NCBI GenBank assembly: GCA_003538625.1
Contig: DPRR01000006.1
Span: 186,001-250,000, forward strand
DNA: 64,000 nt
Direction of reading: 5' to 3'
Source: Ignavibacteriales bacterium
Lineage (GTDB): Bacteria; Bacteroidota; Ignavibacteria; Ignavibacteriales; Ignavibacteriaceae
Below are positions 43,583-51,850 of the stretch, piece after piece (the stretch's first letter is position 1; each line of letters opens with the position of its first letter). The notes below the pieces were generated by a model, which was not told the DNA's origin, did not search any database, and saw nothing but the letters and a program-made list of their open reading frames with translations. The translations under genes were made by a program, and so were the position numbers.

Positions 43583-44311
43583 TCAATCACCAATCATTAC
43601 TTTTTCAAGTATGATAGCATCCGGAAAAAGAATGTTATTTTCCAAATGAATATGAATGTGCAAATCCTCTTCAAATTCATTAAGCAAAGAATAAGTTAAT
43701 TGATAAGTATTGCAGCCATCATCCGGGACAGAGTAATTGCTTGTCAACTCATTAATTTTCTTGAACCTTTCACCTTCAACATCGTGTTCGCTCATCATAG
43801 CATTAATTGGATTTTCTATTGTTCCGAACTGCGGGGATTTTACTTTTTCATGTTTAAGTTTAGCTGCCACCATCCTTTTTATATAAGGGAATAAAATTAA
43901 TTCTTCCTTTTTCATATGCATTGCTAACTCACCTGCAGATTGATTGAACTGTTCATTTATTTCAAACAGTTCGGGATGATTATTGCCGTGTACCTTGCAG
44001 AGCTTATCAAGATATTGTTTAATTTCCGGTGACCTTTCCTCCACATATCGGTGATGTTTTTTCTCAATATAATCTGCTAACAAATCTAACGGCAGAGATT
44101 TAAAATCAATGGAGCCGTTATTGTTCTGCTTTTTTACCGATGTAAGCTCGGCAAATAATTTTTCGGGATTAAGATTTTTTTCTTTTAAAACAGCATCAAG
44201 TTTTTTATTACCATGGCAGCAAAAATCAATTTTATAGGATTCCAGTACTTTAGCTGTTCTGTAATCATCCGCTACTATTTCAGCTACGGTTTTATTTTCA
44301 AATTCACTCAT
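43583..44311 (-). CDS. ric: Ric/ScdA/YtfE di-iron Fe-S repair protein
   Basis: 242 residues. The N-terminal ScdA domain (DUF542) has the KIDFCCHGNKKL motif. The C-terminal hemerythrin-like bundle has di-iron ligands in HHRYVEE, HGNNHPELFEI, HMKKEELILFP, MSEHDVEGERF and HIHIHLENNILFP. The family repairs Fe-S clusters damaged by NO or oxidants and can release NO from nitrosylated iron. It is in one unit with a cupin and a four-helix membrane protein, consistent with NO stress. Confidence 0.93.
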   Translation of the reverse strand: MSEFENKTVAEIVADDYRTAKVLESYKIDFCCHGNKKLDAVLKEKNLNPEKLFAELTSVKKQNNNGSIDFKSLPLDLLADYIEKKHHRYVEERSPEIKQYLDKLCKVHGNNHPELFEINEQFNQSAGELAMHMKKEELILFPYIKRMVAAKLKHEKVKSPQFGTIENPINAMMSEHDVEGERFKKINELTSNYSVPDDGCNTYQLTYSLLNEFEEDLHIHIHLENNILFPDAIILEKVMIGD

Positions 44312-44329
44312 ATTATTATTTCCTTATTT

Positions 44330-44641
44330 TTAATTAACAAATTCGATCTGAGAATCAAGTTCCATTATTACTATTGTTTTAAATTTATTTTTTATTGAGA
44401 GTGTGTGCACAGCTCCCGCAGGAATCACAAACACATCATTTTGTGTTAAATAATTAATTCTCCCCTCAATTTCTATCATTGCGTCACCTTCCTCAACAAC
44501 AAGCACTGCCTCTTTTGTACTTAAATGAGGCGGCATTACACAATCAGAATCGCCGGTAACTTCAAATATTTTGAATGTCTTTCCAGTCTTTGAAATTTTA
44601 AGATTAGGGCTTTTTGAAATAGCTTCATCCATTTTTTTCAC
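44330..44641 (-). CDS. Small cupin next to ric
   Basis: 103 residues with a single cupin barrel: PPHLSTKEAVLVVEEGDAMIEIEGRINYLTQNDVFVIPAGAVHTLSI. It retains PxGxVH-type metal ligands (VIPAGAVHTL) and the first His (PPHLS). It is 18 bases ahead of ric and is the third cupin of the NO island. The C-terminus (KTIVIMELDSQIEFVN) is distinct. Possible metal or iron-NO sensing or storage is inference. Confidence 0.78.
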   Translation of the reverse strand: MKKMDEAISKSPNLKISKTGKTFKIFEVTGDSDCVMPPHLSTKEAVLVVEEGDAMIEIEGRINYLTQNDVFVIPAGAVHTLSIKNKFKTIVIMELDSQIEFVN

Positions 44642-44647
44642 TCCTTT

Positions 44648-45091
44648 TTATTTATCCGGTTTAAATAGAATTATTCCGTAAATGATTAAGCTTACAACTT
44701 TAACAAATTCGAGAGCGACATAAACGAAATGAATATTGGATTCTGGAACAGTTTGTCCTGTAATATAAAGTTCTGCCCTTGCATCTAATTTTGGTAACAG
44801 CCAAAAAGATTGCAGCGCAATTATGATTACTGGAATTAAGTAAGCCAGGTTTTTTAATGCAATGACGTCAGATTTGGCAAAAATTAAATTCAGGATAATA
44901 ACAAATGCTAATACCCACTCAACTTTATTTAAGGCACTGAATACAAGTCTGCCTATTCCGAGTCCCAAAGGCAAAGTAATACCTGGCGCTCTGAATTTAA
45001 GCCACGCTTCCATAAAACTTATTGCCCCAACAAAACCAATCCATAAAAAAATTGCAGCTAAAGCGTAAGAATATTTTATTTGATAACTCAT
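44648..45091 (-). CDS. Four-helix membrane protein upstream of cupin-ric
   Basis: 147 residues with four helices (about 7-26, 44-72, 78-98 and 123-143). Conserved-looking features include FMEAWLKFRAPGITLPLGLGIGRLVFSALNKVE and QTVPESNIHFVYVALEFVK. I do not know the family. It is first in the unit membrane protein-cupin-ric, six bases ahead of the cupin. A haem- or quinone-linked role is possible but nothing in the sequence proves it. Confidence 0.7.
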   Translation of the reverse strand: MSYQIKYSYALAAIFLWIGFVGAISFMEAWLKFRAPGITLPLGLGIGRLVFSALNKVEWVLAFVIILNLIFAKSDVIALKNLAYLIPVIIIALQSFWLLPKLDARAELYITGQTVPESNIHFVYVALEFVKVVSLIIYGIILFKPDK

Positions 45092-45117
45092 ATTTCTAAC
45101 TCATTCTTAGATTGCTT

Positions 45118-45205
45118 AGGATTGATTTTTGTTTGTCAAAACGCAAAGTGAAGCAATCTTATCAATGCATTGATATTGTTTGAGGAGTCTCATCCATCAA
45201 TATGA
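45118..45205. repeat. Degenerate copy of the dispersed repeat
   Basis: Weakly recognisable unit: AGATTGCTTAGGATTG...AAACGCAAAGTGAAGCAATCTT and a second half ending GAGTCTCATCCATCAATATGACA. Same family as the repeats around 52.8-54.8 kb but with many differences, indicating age. Confidence 0.4.
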
Positions 45206-45317
45206 CAATTTGTATTTTCTGTATCATAGTCATCTATCTGGCTGACTCATAATAACAATGGTGCTACTCCTTTTAATTGCGTGCTCATAGTTAATTTTAC
45301 CTTGAATAATTTTTATT

Positions 45318-45548
45318 TCAATTTTTTTTTATTGCATCCATCGGACAGATTGCAACACATTTTAAATGATCAAAATCAGAACATTCGTCACAAATTTCTG
45401 TTACAATAAAAAAATGTTCATTTGAACCAGGTTTAAAAAATTTTCCATGCAGCACATAGCTCTCACCTGGTTCATAAATTGCTTCAGTCGGGCATTCAAC
45501 CGCGCAGGCTCCGCAGTTAATGCAATCTTCAGTAATTTTCATTGTCAT
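45318..45548 (-). CDS. Small 2[4Fe-4S] ferredoxin, YfhL-like
   Basis: 76 residues from ATG 45548, with AAAGGAG before it; the open frame upstream is only the out-of-frame reading of a gene remnant. Two clusters: CINCGACAVECP and CDEC-(7)-CVAICP. The long spacing in the second motif is the Alvin/YfhL ferredoxin arrangement. A C-terminal KK tail follows. It is 104 bases downstream of the methyltransferase gene in the DUF2249 unit. It may donate electrons to NO-defence enzymes; the partner is unknown. Confidence 0.9.
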   Translation of the reverse strand: MTMKITEDCINCGACAVECPTEAIYEPGESYVLHGKFFKPGSNEHFFIVTEICDECSDFDHLKCVAICPMDAIKKN

Positions 45549-45583
45549 TAAAATTTTTCTCCTTTTGCTTCGCGATATTGACT
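45548..45583 (-). pseudogene. Remnant of a second copy of the 4-TM oxidase-like gene tail
   Basis: On the minus strand this reads SQYREAKGEKF followed by stop, identical in peptide to the end of the gene at 46403. 33 of 36 bases match (46403-46438), and all three differences are synonymous (CAG/CAA, CGT/CGC, AAG/AAA). The stop TAA overlaps the ferredoxin ATG. It is a leftover of a duplicated gene end and now carries the ferredoxin's ribosome site. Confidence 0.65.
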
Positions 45584-45687
45584 CACCATTTATTCTATCT
45601 ATCCACATCTAATAGAAAATTTAAAGTATAACTGAAATATTAAGTGACGAAAAATTTAGAATTGCTTCTATTGAAACAATTACTCAA

Positions 45688-46401
45688 CTACAATCTCTCC
45701 TCACTTGTTTTTTGAGCTATCCATCCACAATGTATAAATGAATTATAGAATCGATTAATTTTCTCAAATCCTGCTTCTGTTAACAGCTTTAGTAATTCCT
45801 TTTCATTAATTAGATTTTGCTTACTGGATTGAAGGAATATCTTGTCAACCAATTCGGGTGGTGCTCCCTCAAATTTCATAAAGTTTTTCCAGGATTTTAT
45901 CGTATTACTAAATTCTTCCGTGTTTGGGTCACCGAATTGATCTGCAATGACAAGCTTTGCCCCGGGTTTTAATCTCTTAGCGATATTTTTGAGCAGTGAA
46001 TTTTTATCTCCGGTTTCAGGAATAAATCGAAGTACAAATAGCAAAGTTGAAAAATCATATTCTTCTTTTTCAGGTAAACTTTCTACAAAACCCTGATGCA
46101 GCGAAACTCGATTGCTTAAGTTATATTCATCAATCTTTAACTTGGATAATTTTATCATTTCTTCTGAAGGATCAATGCCAGTCAAACGCCAATTCGGCAT
46201 AAGATTACCAAACGTAGTTAATTCAGTTCCACCTCCGCAACCCACTACCAGAACATTTGCAACTTCGTGATGCTCCACTTCCAAAAGAGATAGCACCATA
46301 ATATATAACTGATTGTAACCAAAAATTGCCTTACGGGCAAGTTCTTCATAATTCTTGTTTTTTTTTGAATTAAAATCTACTCCAATAATTTTTTCTTCCA
46401 T
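45688..46401 (-). CDS. SAM-dependent methyltransferase
   Basis: About 237 residues from ATG 46401 (AAAAGGAG before it). Class I methyltransferase fold with motif I VLVVGCGGGTELTTFG, motif II region WRLTGIDPSEEMIKLSK, an acidic post-motif (GFVESLPEKEEYDFSTLLFVLRFI) and KRLKPGAKLVIADQFGD. The substrate cannot be told. It is one base past the oxidase-like gene and before the ferredoxin, in the DUF2249 operon. Placement between two copies of the same 36-base junction suggests it was inserted later. Confidence 0.82.
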   Translation of the reverse strand: MEEKIIGVDFNSKKNKNYEELARKAIFGYNQLYIMVLSLLEVEHHEVANVLVVGCGGGTELTTFGNLMPNWRLTGIDPSEEMIKLSKLKIDEYNLSNRVSLHQGFVESLPEKEEYDFSTLLFVLRFIPETGDKNSLLKNIAKRLKPGAKLVIADQFGDPNTEEFSNTIKSWKNFMKFEGAPPELVDKIFLQSSKQNLINEKELLKLLTEAGFEKINRFYNSFIHCGWIAQKTSEERL

Positions 46402-46402
46402 T

Positions 46403-46858
46403 TTAAAACTTTTCTCCTTTTGCTTCACGATACTGACTGCCAACTGCTCTTATTCTTCCCCACATTGAAAAGAAAAATAAAATCATCGCCAAGACCTGAA
46501 AAGATGAGAATACTACAATTGCAACATTTACCCAGGCGATGTAATAATATGCTCCAATTATCTGCATTATAAATCGCATTGCAGTTGAAATTGTCATCAT
46601 CCAATATGTAACTAAAATTAAATCGGGATTATATTTTTTATCATCTTTTTCTGCACGCGGAAAAAACCAAAGAGCAACACCCATTATCATCATCATTACA
46701 GAACCAACAAGAATTATGTGAGTGTGTGCTGAAATTAATTCCTGTGTATAACCATTTTGTGAAATATATTTGCTGAAGGACATAAGTAAACCGGTTAATA
46801 TGCCAATTACAAGAAATACCAAACTTGTTTTTACAAAATATCTTACAGTTGTAAACAT
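46403..46858 (-). CDS. Short haem-copper-oxidase-like membrane protein
   Basis: 151 residues, four helices. The segment LISAHTHIILVGSVMMMIMGVALWFFPR strongly resembles helix II of cbb3/NOR subunit I (IHTNVVFWGWTSLAMIALALYVIPR in ccoN here), including the haem-ligand His of the first helices. It thus corresponds to about a third of a catalytic subunit, without a CuB site. Such short relatives are common beside NO genes in Bacteroidota; a role as a single-haem b protein in NO or nitrogen-oxide chemistry is inference. It follows DUF2249 and precedes the methyltransferase. Confidence 0.78.
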   Translation of the reverse strand: MFTTVRYFVKTSLVFLVIGILTGLLMSFSKYISQNGYTQELISAHTHIILVGSVMMMIMGVALWFFPRAEKDDKKYNPDLILVTYWMMTISTAMRFIMQIIGAYYYIAWVNVAIVVFSSFQVLAMILFFFSMWGRIRAVGSQYREAKGEKF

Positions 46859-46864
46859 TTATTT

Positions 46865-47098
46865 TTACTCTGATATTTTGAAAATATTTACACGCCAAAC
46901 TTCCGGACCCTCCTCAACAGTTTCCCATTTAAATTGATTCGGTCTTTCAGCATTAAACTGATAGTACAGTGGCTTTGGATCGTGATCATTTATTAACTGA
47001 AAAGCTTCACCATCTTTAAGTGTATCAAAAGTTGTAAAAATAGTTGGATGTTTTTCGCGCGGTGATACTGGACGAATATCAAGTGTTTTTAATTCCAT
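46865..47098 (-). CDS. DUF2249 protein
   Basis: 77 residues of the DUF2249 fold: LDIRPVSPREKHPTIFTTFDTLKDGEAFQLINDHDPKPLYYQF ... VWRVNIFK. The family has a ferredoxin-like beta-alpha shape and is often fused to or beside hemerythrin or ScdA domains in NO-stress loci. First gene of the unit DUF2249-oxidase-like-methyltransferase-ferredoxin, under the Crp/Fnr box 61 bases upstream. Confidence 0.9.
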   Translation of the reverse strand: MELKTLDIRPVSPREKHPTIFTTFDTLKDGEAFQLINDHDPKPLYYQFNAERPNQFKWETVEEGPEVWRVNIFKISE

Positions 47099-47158
47099 TG
47101 TAACTCCTTTTTAGTTTTATGTTCGATTCAAACCTAAAAAATGAGTGAACGGTTTTCC

Positions 47159-47172
47159 TTGACTTAAGTCAG
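47159..47172. promoter_or_regulatory. Crp/Fnr-type box upstream of the DUF2249 operon
   Basis: TTGAC-TTAA-GTCAG, identical in the 14-base core to the qNor box at 35762. Centre about 67 bases before the DUF2249 ATG, which fits a class II activator site given a short untranslated leader. Confidence 0.72.
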
Positions 47173-47225
47173 ATTAGATGTTTTTTTAAAAATTGATAAG
47201 TAATGGGTATGATTGAAAATGAGAG

Positions 47226-47921
47226 CTACTTTGCTAATTCTTTTAACTTCTTTAAATCAATTACAAAAATCCTTTTGCCGCTAACACGAATTATTTTTTC
47301 ATCCTGAAGTTTTTTGAAGGTTCTTGATAATGTTTCAGTTATTGTTCCTATATAAGATGCAACAGCTGCCTTTGGAATTGAAAGCCTGATAAACGGTTCA
47401 GGTAAATTTTCTGTACCCGAAATTCTAATTTCTTTTAAAAGATACTTAGCCAATCTATTTGGCACTTCTTTGGAAGAAAGATCCTCGAGCTGGTTAATTA
47501 ATGATTTCAATCTTTTTGCAAATCCCGCTAACATTTTTAAAGATATGCCGGGTTCTCTATAAATTAGTTCAAGAAATTTTTCTTTTGGAATAAAGAGAGT
47601 TAAACTTTCTTCTAGCGTTTGAGCCCCCACGGGATAATTTCCTCCTTCAAATAGTGGAATATCGGCGAATGCAGTTAACGGGCTGACCAAATGCACTATC
47701 GACTCTTTTCCCTTAGAGGATGTTTTGAAAACTTTTACCCCGCCTTTTAATAAAATATAAAATCCCACATAAAAATCACCTTCATTAAATATTATTTCAT
47801 GCTTCTTAAAACTTTTTATTTTACTGAAAGATGAAATTTTTCTTAACTGTTCAATGCTTAGTTCCGAGAACAGCGGAATATCTCTTATAGTTGATTTTAT
47901 TTTATCATCTTCAATTAGCAT
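47226..47921 (-). CDS. Crp/Fnr-family regulator lacking cysteines, DNR/NnrR-like
   Basis: 231 residues: cyclic-nucleotide-type beta-roll (about 15-125, e.g. KHEIIFNEGDFYVGFYILLKGGVKVF), long dimer helix, then winged HTH with recognition helix region SYIGTITETLSRTFKKLQ. E-x-x-S-R there is the FNR-type base-reading triad that reads TTGA. There is not a single Cys, so an FNR-type Fe-S cluster is excluded; haem- or NO-sensing DNR/NnrR proteins are the best fit. It is isolated downstream of yihY and lies beside a matching box at 47943, so self-regulation is likely. Confidence 0.88.
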   Translation of the reverse strand: MLIEDDKIKSTIRDIPLFSELSIEQLRKISSFSKIKSFKKHEIIFNEGDFYVGFYILLKGGVKVFKTSSKGKESIVHLVSPLTAFADIPLFEGGNYPVGAQTLEESLTLFIPKEKFLELIYREPGISLKMLAGFAKRLKSLINQLEDLSSKEVPNRLAKYLLKEIRISGTENLPEPFIRLSIPKAAVASYIGTITETLSRTFKKLQDEKIIRVSGKRIFVIDLKKLKELAK

Positions 47922-47942
47922 AGAACCTGTAGATATTTATTT

Positions 47943-47956
47943 TTGACGATCGTAAA
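47943..47956. promoter_or_regulatory. Crp/Fnr-type box at the regulator's own promoter
   Basis: TTGAC-GATC-GTAAA, centre about 28 bases before the regulator's ATG. One base in the right half differs from TTGAC-N4-GTCAA. Close to the start, so it likely acts as repressing self-control; the spacing is only indicative. Confidence 0.5.
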
Positions 47957-48013
47957 ATTCTGGCTAAAACAAATTAGGCAGCTAATGATTAAAAGAAATT
48001 AATTTTATCAAAT

Positions 48014-49003
48014 TTATTTTACCGGTGATACGTTTTGGGTTGCTGTACTTTTTTGCGCAAGTTTTTCTTTCAGTCTCTCATCAAATAATTTTCCGATTTC
48101 GGCACCGATGATAAAAACTGCTGCTGTGTAATAAATCCAAAAAGCGATAACGATTACTAACGCATAGGCACCGTATATTTTTCCCCACGTCTGAAAGTTA
48201 GCAAGATAGTATCCAAATAAAACTTTCATTCCTACCCACATCAAAGATGCCCAAAGAGCGCCAACAAGTGCCGAGCGATGTTTTATTTTTGATGTTGGGA
48301 TAAAACTGTAGAACAAATACATCAGCACCAACATTATAATTATCGAAACAAGAATAGTAAAAAGTTGTTGAAAAATCGGATGATTAAAAAATTGAAGATA
48401 TGGTGTTGATTCAGCAATAGATTTAAATAGTTCTAACAAAGGCAAAGCTAAAATTGATGCAAAGAATAAAAGTATTGCAACAAGTATAACTAAAAAATCT
48501 CTTAGCTTGCCGATAAAAATATTTACATCAATATCAGTTCCATTAATTTTATTTAAAACCGTGCGCATGCTGCTAAAGAACCCGCTTGCAGCAAAAAATA
48601 ATCCAACAAATCCCAAAATACCTGCAACGTTTTTTAATTCTATAACTTCTTCAACACGACTAAAAATAATCTGTTTTACAAAATCCGCATATTCATTATA
48701 TGGTATTACAGTATTAATGAATGTTATAATTTGTAATTCCATTTCCTCCGAACTCAGAAAATTTCCAAGTATCCAGAACACAATTAAGATTAAAGGAATA
48801 ATGCAAGTGAAAAGTGAGAATGCTAATCCGCCGGAAAATAAAAATACATGATGCTGATCTATCCTATCATACAATCCGCCAAAGTAGTGCTTAAGAAAGC
48901 CGGCTTTACGCTGCCAATGCGGGCGCAGATGATAAAGATATCTTAGCTGTCTATAGTATTTAAAGAAAACAGATTTTTTAAATATTTCTTTTACTTTATT
49001 CAC
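48014..49003 (-). CDS. YihY/BrkB-family membrane protein
   Basis: 329 residues, six or so helices, family pattern LFSGGLAFSLFTCIIPLILIVFWILGNFL and VGALWASLMWVGMKVLFGYYLANFQTWGKIYGAYALVIVIAFWIYYTAAVFIIGAEIGKLF. The YihY family (once called ribonuclease BN) has no agreed function; transport is suspected. It overlaps purL by eight bases and is in the same transcript. The N-terminal 35 residues are basic. Confidence 0.88.
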   Translation of the reverse strand: MNKVKEIFKKSVFFKYYRQLRYLYHLRPHWQRKAGFLKHYFGGLYDRIDQHHVFLFSGGLAFSLFTCIIPLILIVFWILGNFLSSEEMELQIITFINTVIPYNEYADFVKQIIFSRVEEVIELKNVAGILGFVGLFFAASGFFSSMRTVLNKINGTDIDVNIFIGKLRDFLVILVAILLFFASILALPLLELFKSIAESTPYLQFFNHPIFQQLFTILVSIIIMLVLMYLFYSFIPTSKIKHRSALVGALWASLMWVGMKVLFGYYLANFQTWGKIYGAYALVIVIAFWIYYTAAVFIIGAEIGKLFDERLKEKLAQKSTATQNVSPVK

Positions 49004-51224
49004 CGGACATTATTCCAGGAATTGTGTTATAATAAATATCGGAAAGTTTACTCACACTAACTTCAAAAAGATTTTTTAAGGTCATTGATGTTCCGCCAAC
49101 AATACCGAGTTTTGCAAATTTAACACCTGAGAGTTTGAGTTCAGATTCAAGTTCAAGAATTTTATCTATTGAAATTGAAATAATTATTCTTGATTGAGAC
49201 TCCGAAAACAAAGAAAAATCTTTTCTGGATTTCACCAGAATTTCAACTTCACATCCAACCTGTTTTTCCTGGTTGATGATACAGCATTCTGCCAGAGCAG
49301 AAACAATTCCACCTTCAGAAATATCGTGTGCAGATTTTATCAGACCTTTTCTAATAAGATTTAATAATGTATCCTGTAATTTCTTTTCTTCATCAAGATT
49401 TATTGATGGAGATTCACCGGCGACTTTGTTATGAATAACTTTTGCATATTCACTTCCGCCAAGTTCTTCTTTGTCTTCACCTAATAAATAAATTACATCC
49501 CCTTCATCTTTAAAGTAAGAAGTTGTGATATGTTTTAAATCTTCAATCAATCCAACCATTCCAATTGTTGGCGTTGGATAAACTGCTGTTTCTGGTGATT
49601 CATTATAAAAACTTACATTGCCGCCTGTAACCGGAGTATCAAAATGTCTGCAGGCTTCTCCCATTCCCGCTATTGCTTGTGCAAACTGCCAGTAAACTTC
49701 TGGTTTGTATGGATTACCAAAGTTCAAACAATTTGTAACTCCGAGTGGAATGCCGCCGGAACAAACAATATTTCTTGCAGATTCTGCAACCGCAATTTTA
49801 GTTCCTTCTTTAGGATTGAGATAAACATAACGCGAGTTGCAATCAGTCTTCATTGCTAATGCTTTGTTAGTTCCCTTGACTAAAATAACTGCAGCATCGC
49901 ATCCAGGACCTACAACAGTGTTTGTTCTTACCATCGAATCATACTGATGATAAACCCATTGTTTGGATACAATGTTTGGTGATGAAAAAACTTTTAGAAA
50001 TGTTTCTTTCAAATCCTTTGGTTCAGGTAAAGTTTTTGAATCAAATTTTCTTGTTTCTTTTAAATACTCTGGTTCTTTTTGTTCACGTGTGTAAACGGGT
50101 GCACCGCCGCCAAGTACTAAATCAAATGGGGGCATTGTTGCTTTGCGCTCACCTTGATAATCAATCTGCAGCATTCCATCGCCGATTACTTCTCCAATAA
50201 TTTCACAATGTAAATCCCATTTTTCAAAAACTTGCTTTACACGATCTTCATAACCTTTTTTAACACAGCATAACATTCTTTCCTGACTTTCACTCAACAT
50301 GATTTCATAAGCAGTCATACCCTTTTCGCGCAAAGGAACTTTATCAAAATTGATCTTCATTCCTGATTCGCCTTTTGCACTCATCTCACTTGTTGAACAG
50401 GAAATTCCTGCCGCACCCATATCCTGAATTCCAATCAGCCAATCATTTTTTATAATTTCTAAAGTTGCTTCGAGCAAAAGTTTTTCTGTAAACGGATCAC
50501 CAACCTGAACTGAAGGACGTTTTGCTTCAGATTTTGCAGAAATTTCTTCAGAAGCAAAGGTAGCGCCGTGTATTCCGTCTCTTCCAGTTGATGAACCAAC
50601 AATCATAATAGGATTGCCGACGCCTTTTGAGGTTGCTGATGCAAAATGTTTTTTGTTTACAATTCCAACTGCCATTGCATTAACAAGCGGATTGCCTTGA
50701 TAAGATTCATCAAAGTAAACTTCTCCAGCAACTGTTGGAACACCAAAACTATTTCCGTAATCACCAATTCCACGAACAACACCATCAAATAAAAACCTTG
50801 TACGTGCATCTTTTAATGATCCAAAGCGAAGTGAGTTTAAAGAAGCAATTGGACGAGCGCCCATTGTAAAAATATCGCGCATAATTCCACCAACGCCAGT
50901 TGCTGCACCTTGGTAAGGCTCAACAGCTGATGGATGATTATGGCTTTCTATTTTAAATGCTACAGCTAAGTCATCACCAATGTCGATTAGCCCGGCATTT
51001 TCTTCACCAGCCGCAACAAGTAATCTTCCGCCGCTGCGTGGTAAAGTTTTTAATTGTGCAATGGAATTTTTATAACTACAATGCTCGCTCCACATTACAG
51101 AAAAAACACCAAGCTCTGTAAAAGTTGGGGTGCGGCTAAGAATTTTTAAAATCTTTTCCCATTCTTCTTTAATTAATCCGTGCTCTAAGGCAAGCTCAAA
51201 AGTTACTTCGGGTTCTTTCATCAA
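48996..51224 (-). CDS. purL: Phosphoribosylformylglycinamidine synthase, PurL
   Basis: De novo purine pathway; converts FGAR, ATP and glutamine-derived ammonia to FGAM. 742 residues, the small bacterial type (needs PurQ and PurS, not in this window). Typical parts: FSVMWSEHCSYKNS, SHNHPSAVEPYQGAATGVGGIMRDIF, MGARPIASLNSLRFG, DMGAAGISCSTSEMSAKG, GLIKSAHDISEGGIVSALAE. Two AIR synthase-type halves are visible. It overlaps the YihY gene at its 3' end. Confidence 0.95.
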   Translation of the reverse strand: MMKEPEVTFELALEHGLIKEEWEKILKILSRTPTFTELGVFSVMWSEHCSYKNSIAQLKTLPRSGGRLLVAAGEENAGLIDIGDDLAVAFKIESHNHPSAVEPYQGAATGVGGIMRDIFTMGARPIASLNSLRFGSLKDARTRFLFDGVVRGIGDYGNSFGVPTVAGEVYFDESYQGNPLVNAMAVGIVNKKHFASATSKGVGNPIMIVGSSTGRDGIHGATFASEEISAKSEAKRPSVQVGDPFTEKLLLEATLEIIKNDWLIGIQDMGAAGISCSTSEMSAKGESGMKINFDKVPLREKGMTAYEIMLSESQERMLCCVKKGYEDRVKQVFEKWDLHCEIIGEVIGDGMLQIDYQGERKATMPPFDLVLGGGAPVYTREQKEPEYLKETRKFDSKTLPEPKDLKETFLKVFSSPNIVSKQWVYHQYDSMVRTNTVVGPGCDAAVILVKGTNKALAMKTDCNSRYVYLNPKEGTKIAVAESARNIVCSGGIPLGVTNCLNFGNPYKPEVYWQFAQAIAGMGEACRHFDTPVTGGNVSFYNESPETAVYPTPTIGMVGLIEDLKHITTSYFKDEGDVIYLLGEDKEELGGSEYAKVIHNKVAGESPSINLDEEKKLQDTLLNLIRKGLIKSAHDISEGGIVSALAECCIINQEKQVGCEVEILVKSRKDFSLFSESQSRIIISISIDKILELESELKLSGVKFAKLGIVGGTSMTLKNLFEVSVSKLSDIYYNTIPGIMSGE

Positions 51225-51368
51225 TCTTCCAATTGGATTTAAAATAGTTTGAAAATTTTATAGGGAAATATAAGGGAAAGTGGGATAAAATATTTCTAAG
51301 AAATTTATATTGACGGAATTTTAAAACTGTTATTAGCTTAGGAACAATTTGCAGTAGCGATAAGAAAG

Positions 51369-51557
51369 TTATTTTTTATTGATTTCTTCTATTCTTTTCT
51401 TATAAATTATAAGGGTAATGGATCCAACTATGATCATTAATATAATTACTAATCTTTCTTCATCAATCTTAAACGATTTTAAGAAGATAATAATTAAAGT
51501 CATTACAAATAATTGGATATAAATAAATTTCTGAATTCTGGGATCTAGTTTATTCAT
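51369..51557 (-). CDS. Small two-helix membrane protein
   Basis: 62 residues with two helices (about 12-27 and 35-52) and a charged tail (KKRIEEINKK). It follows another small membrane protein after three bases, so the pair is likely one transcript. I recognise no family. Ribosome site only weak. It lies in the repeat-rich gap region after purL; a toxin or bystander role cannot be excluded but nothing supports it. Confidence 0.5.
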   Translation of the reverse strand: MNKLDPRIQKFIYIQLFVMTLIIIFLKSFKIDEERLVIILMIIVGSITLIIYKKRIEEINKK

Positions 51558-51560
51558 AAT

Positions 51561-51794
51561 TTAATCTTTAGAAGAAAAACTTATTATTAATGTTATAATC
51601 GATAATAGAGCTACAATCCATCCAGCTATTAAGAAATGCTTCTTATAATCTGGTAGTTCACCCCAAACCTTTAATTTTCCAAAAGTTGGTACTATCATTA
51701 TAATGAACAAAAGAGTCATACCAAATAAAGGATCCATTCCAATATTTTCAAAAATGTCATTAAAAAAATGGATGGTGCTTTCTTTTAAACTCAT
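51561..51794 (-). CDS. Small two-helix membrane protein, paired
   Basis: 77 residues with two helices (about 21-38, DPLFGMTLLFIIMIVPTFG, and 53-74, HFLIAGWIVALLSIITLIISF). No family was recognised. It is coupled to the next small gene. Upstream is the repeat-flanked transposase remnant, so its neighbourhood is a plastic spot in the genome. No function is proposed. Confidence 0.5.
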   Translation of the reverse strand: MSLKESTIHFFNDIFENIGMDPLFGMTLLFIIMIVPTFGKLKVWGELPDYKKHFLIAGWIVALLSIITLIISFSSKD

Positions 51795-51816
51795 CTTTTA
51801 TACGCTTAATTTTGAG

Positions 51817-51840
51817 TTGTCACGAACCACTTCGAGACAG
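51817..51840. repeat. REP-like hairpin, left of transposase remnant
   Basis: TTGTCACGAA-CCAC-TTCGAGACAG, an imperfect stem of about ten bases with a four-base loop. Near the 3' side of the transposase remnant. Resembles the hairpin at 52018. Confidence 0.6.
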
Positions 51841-51850
51841 ATAAATTAAC

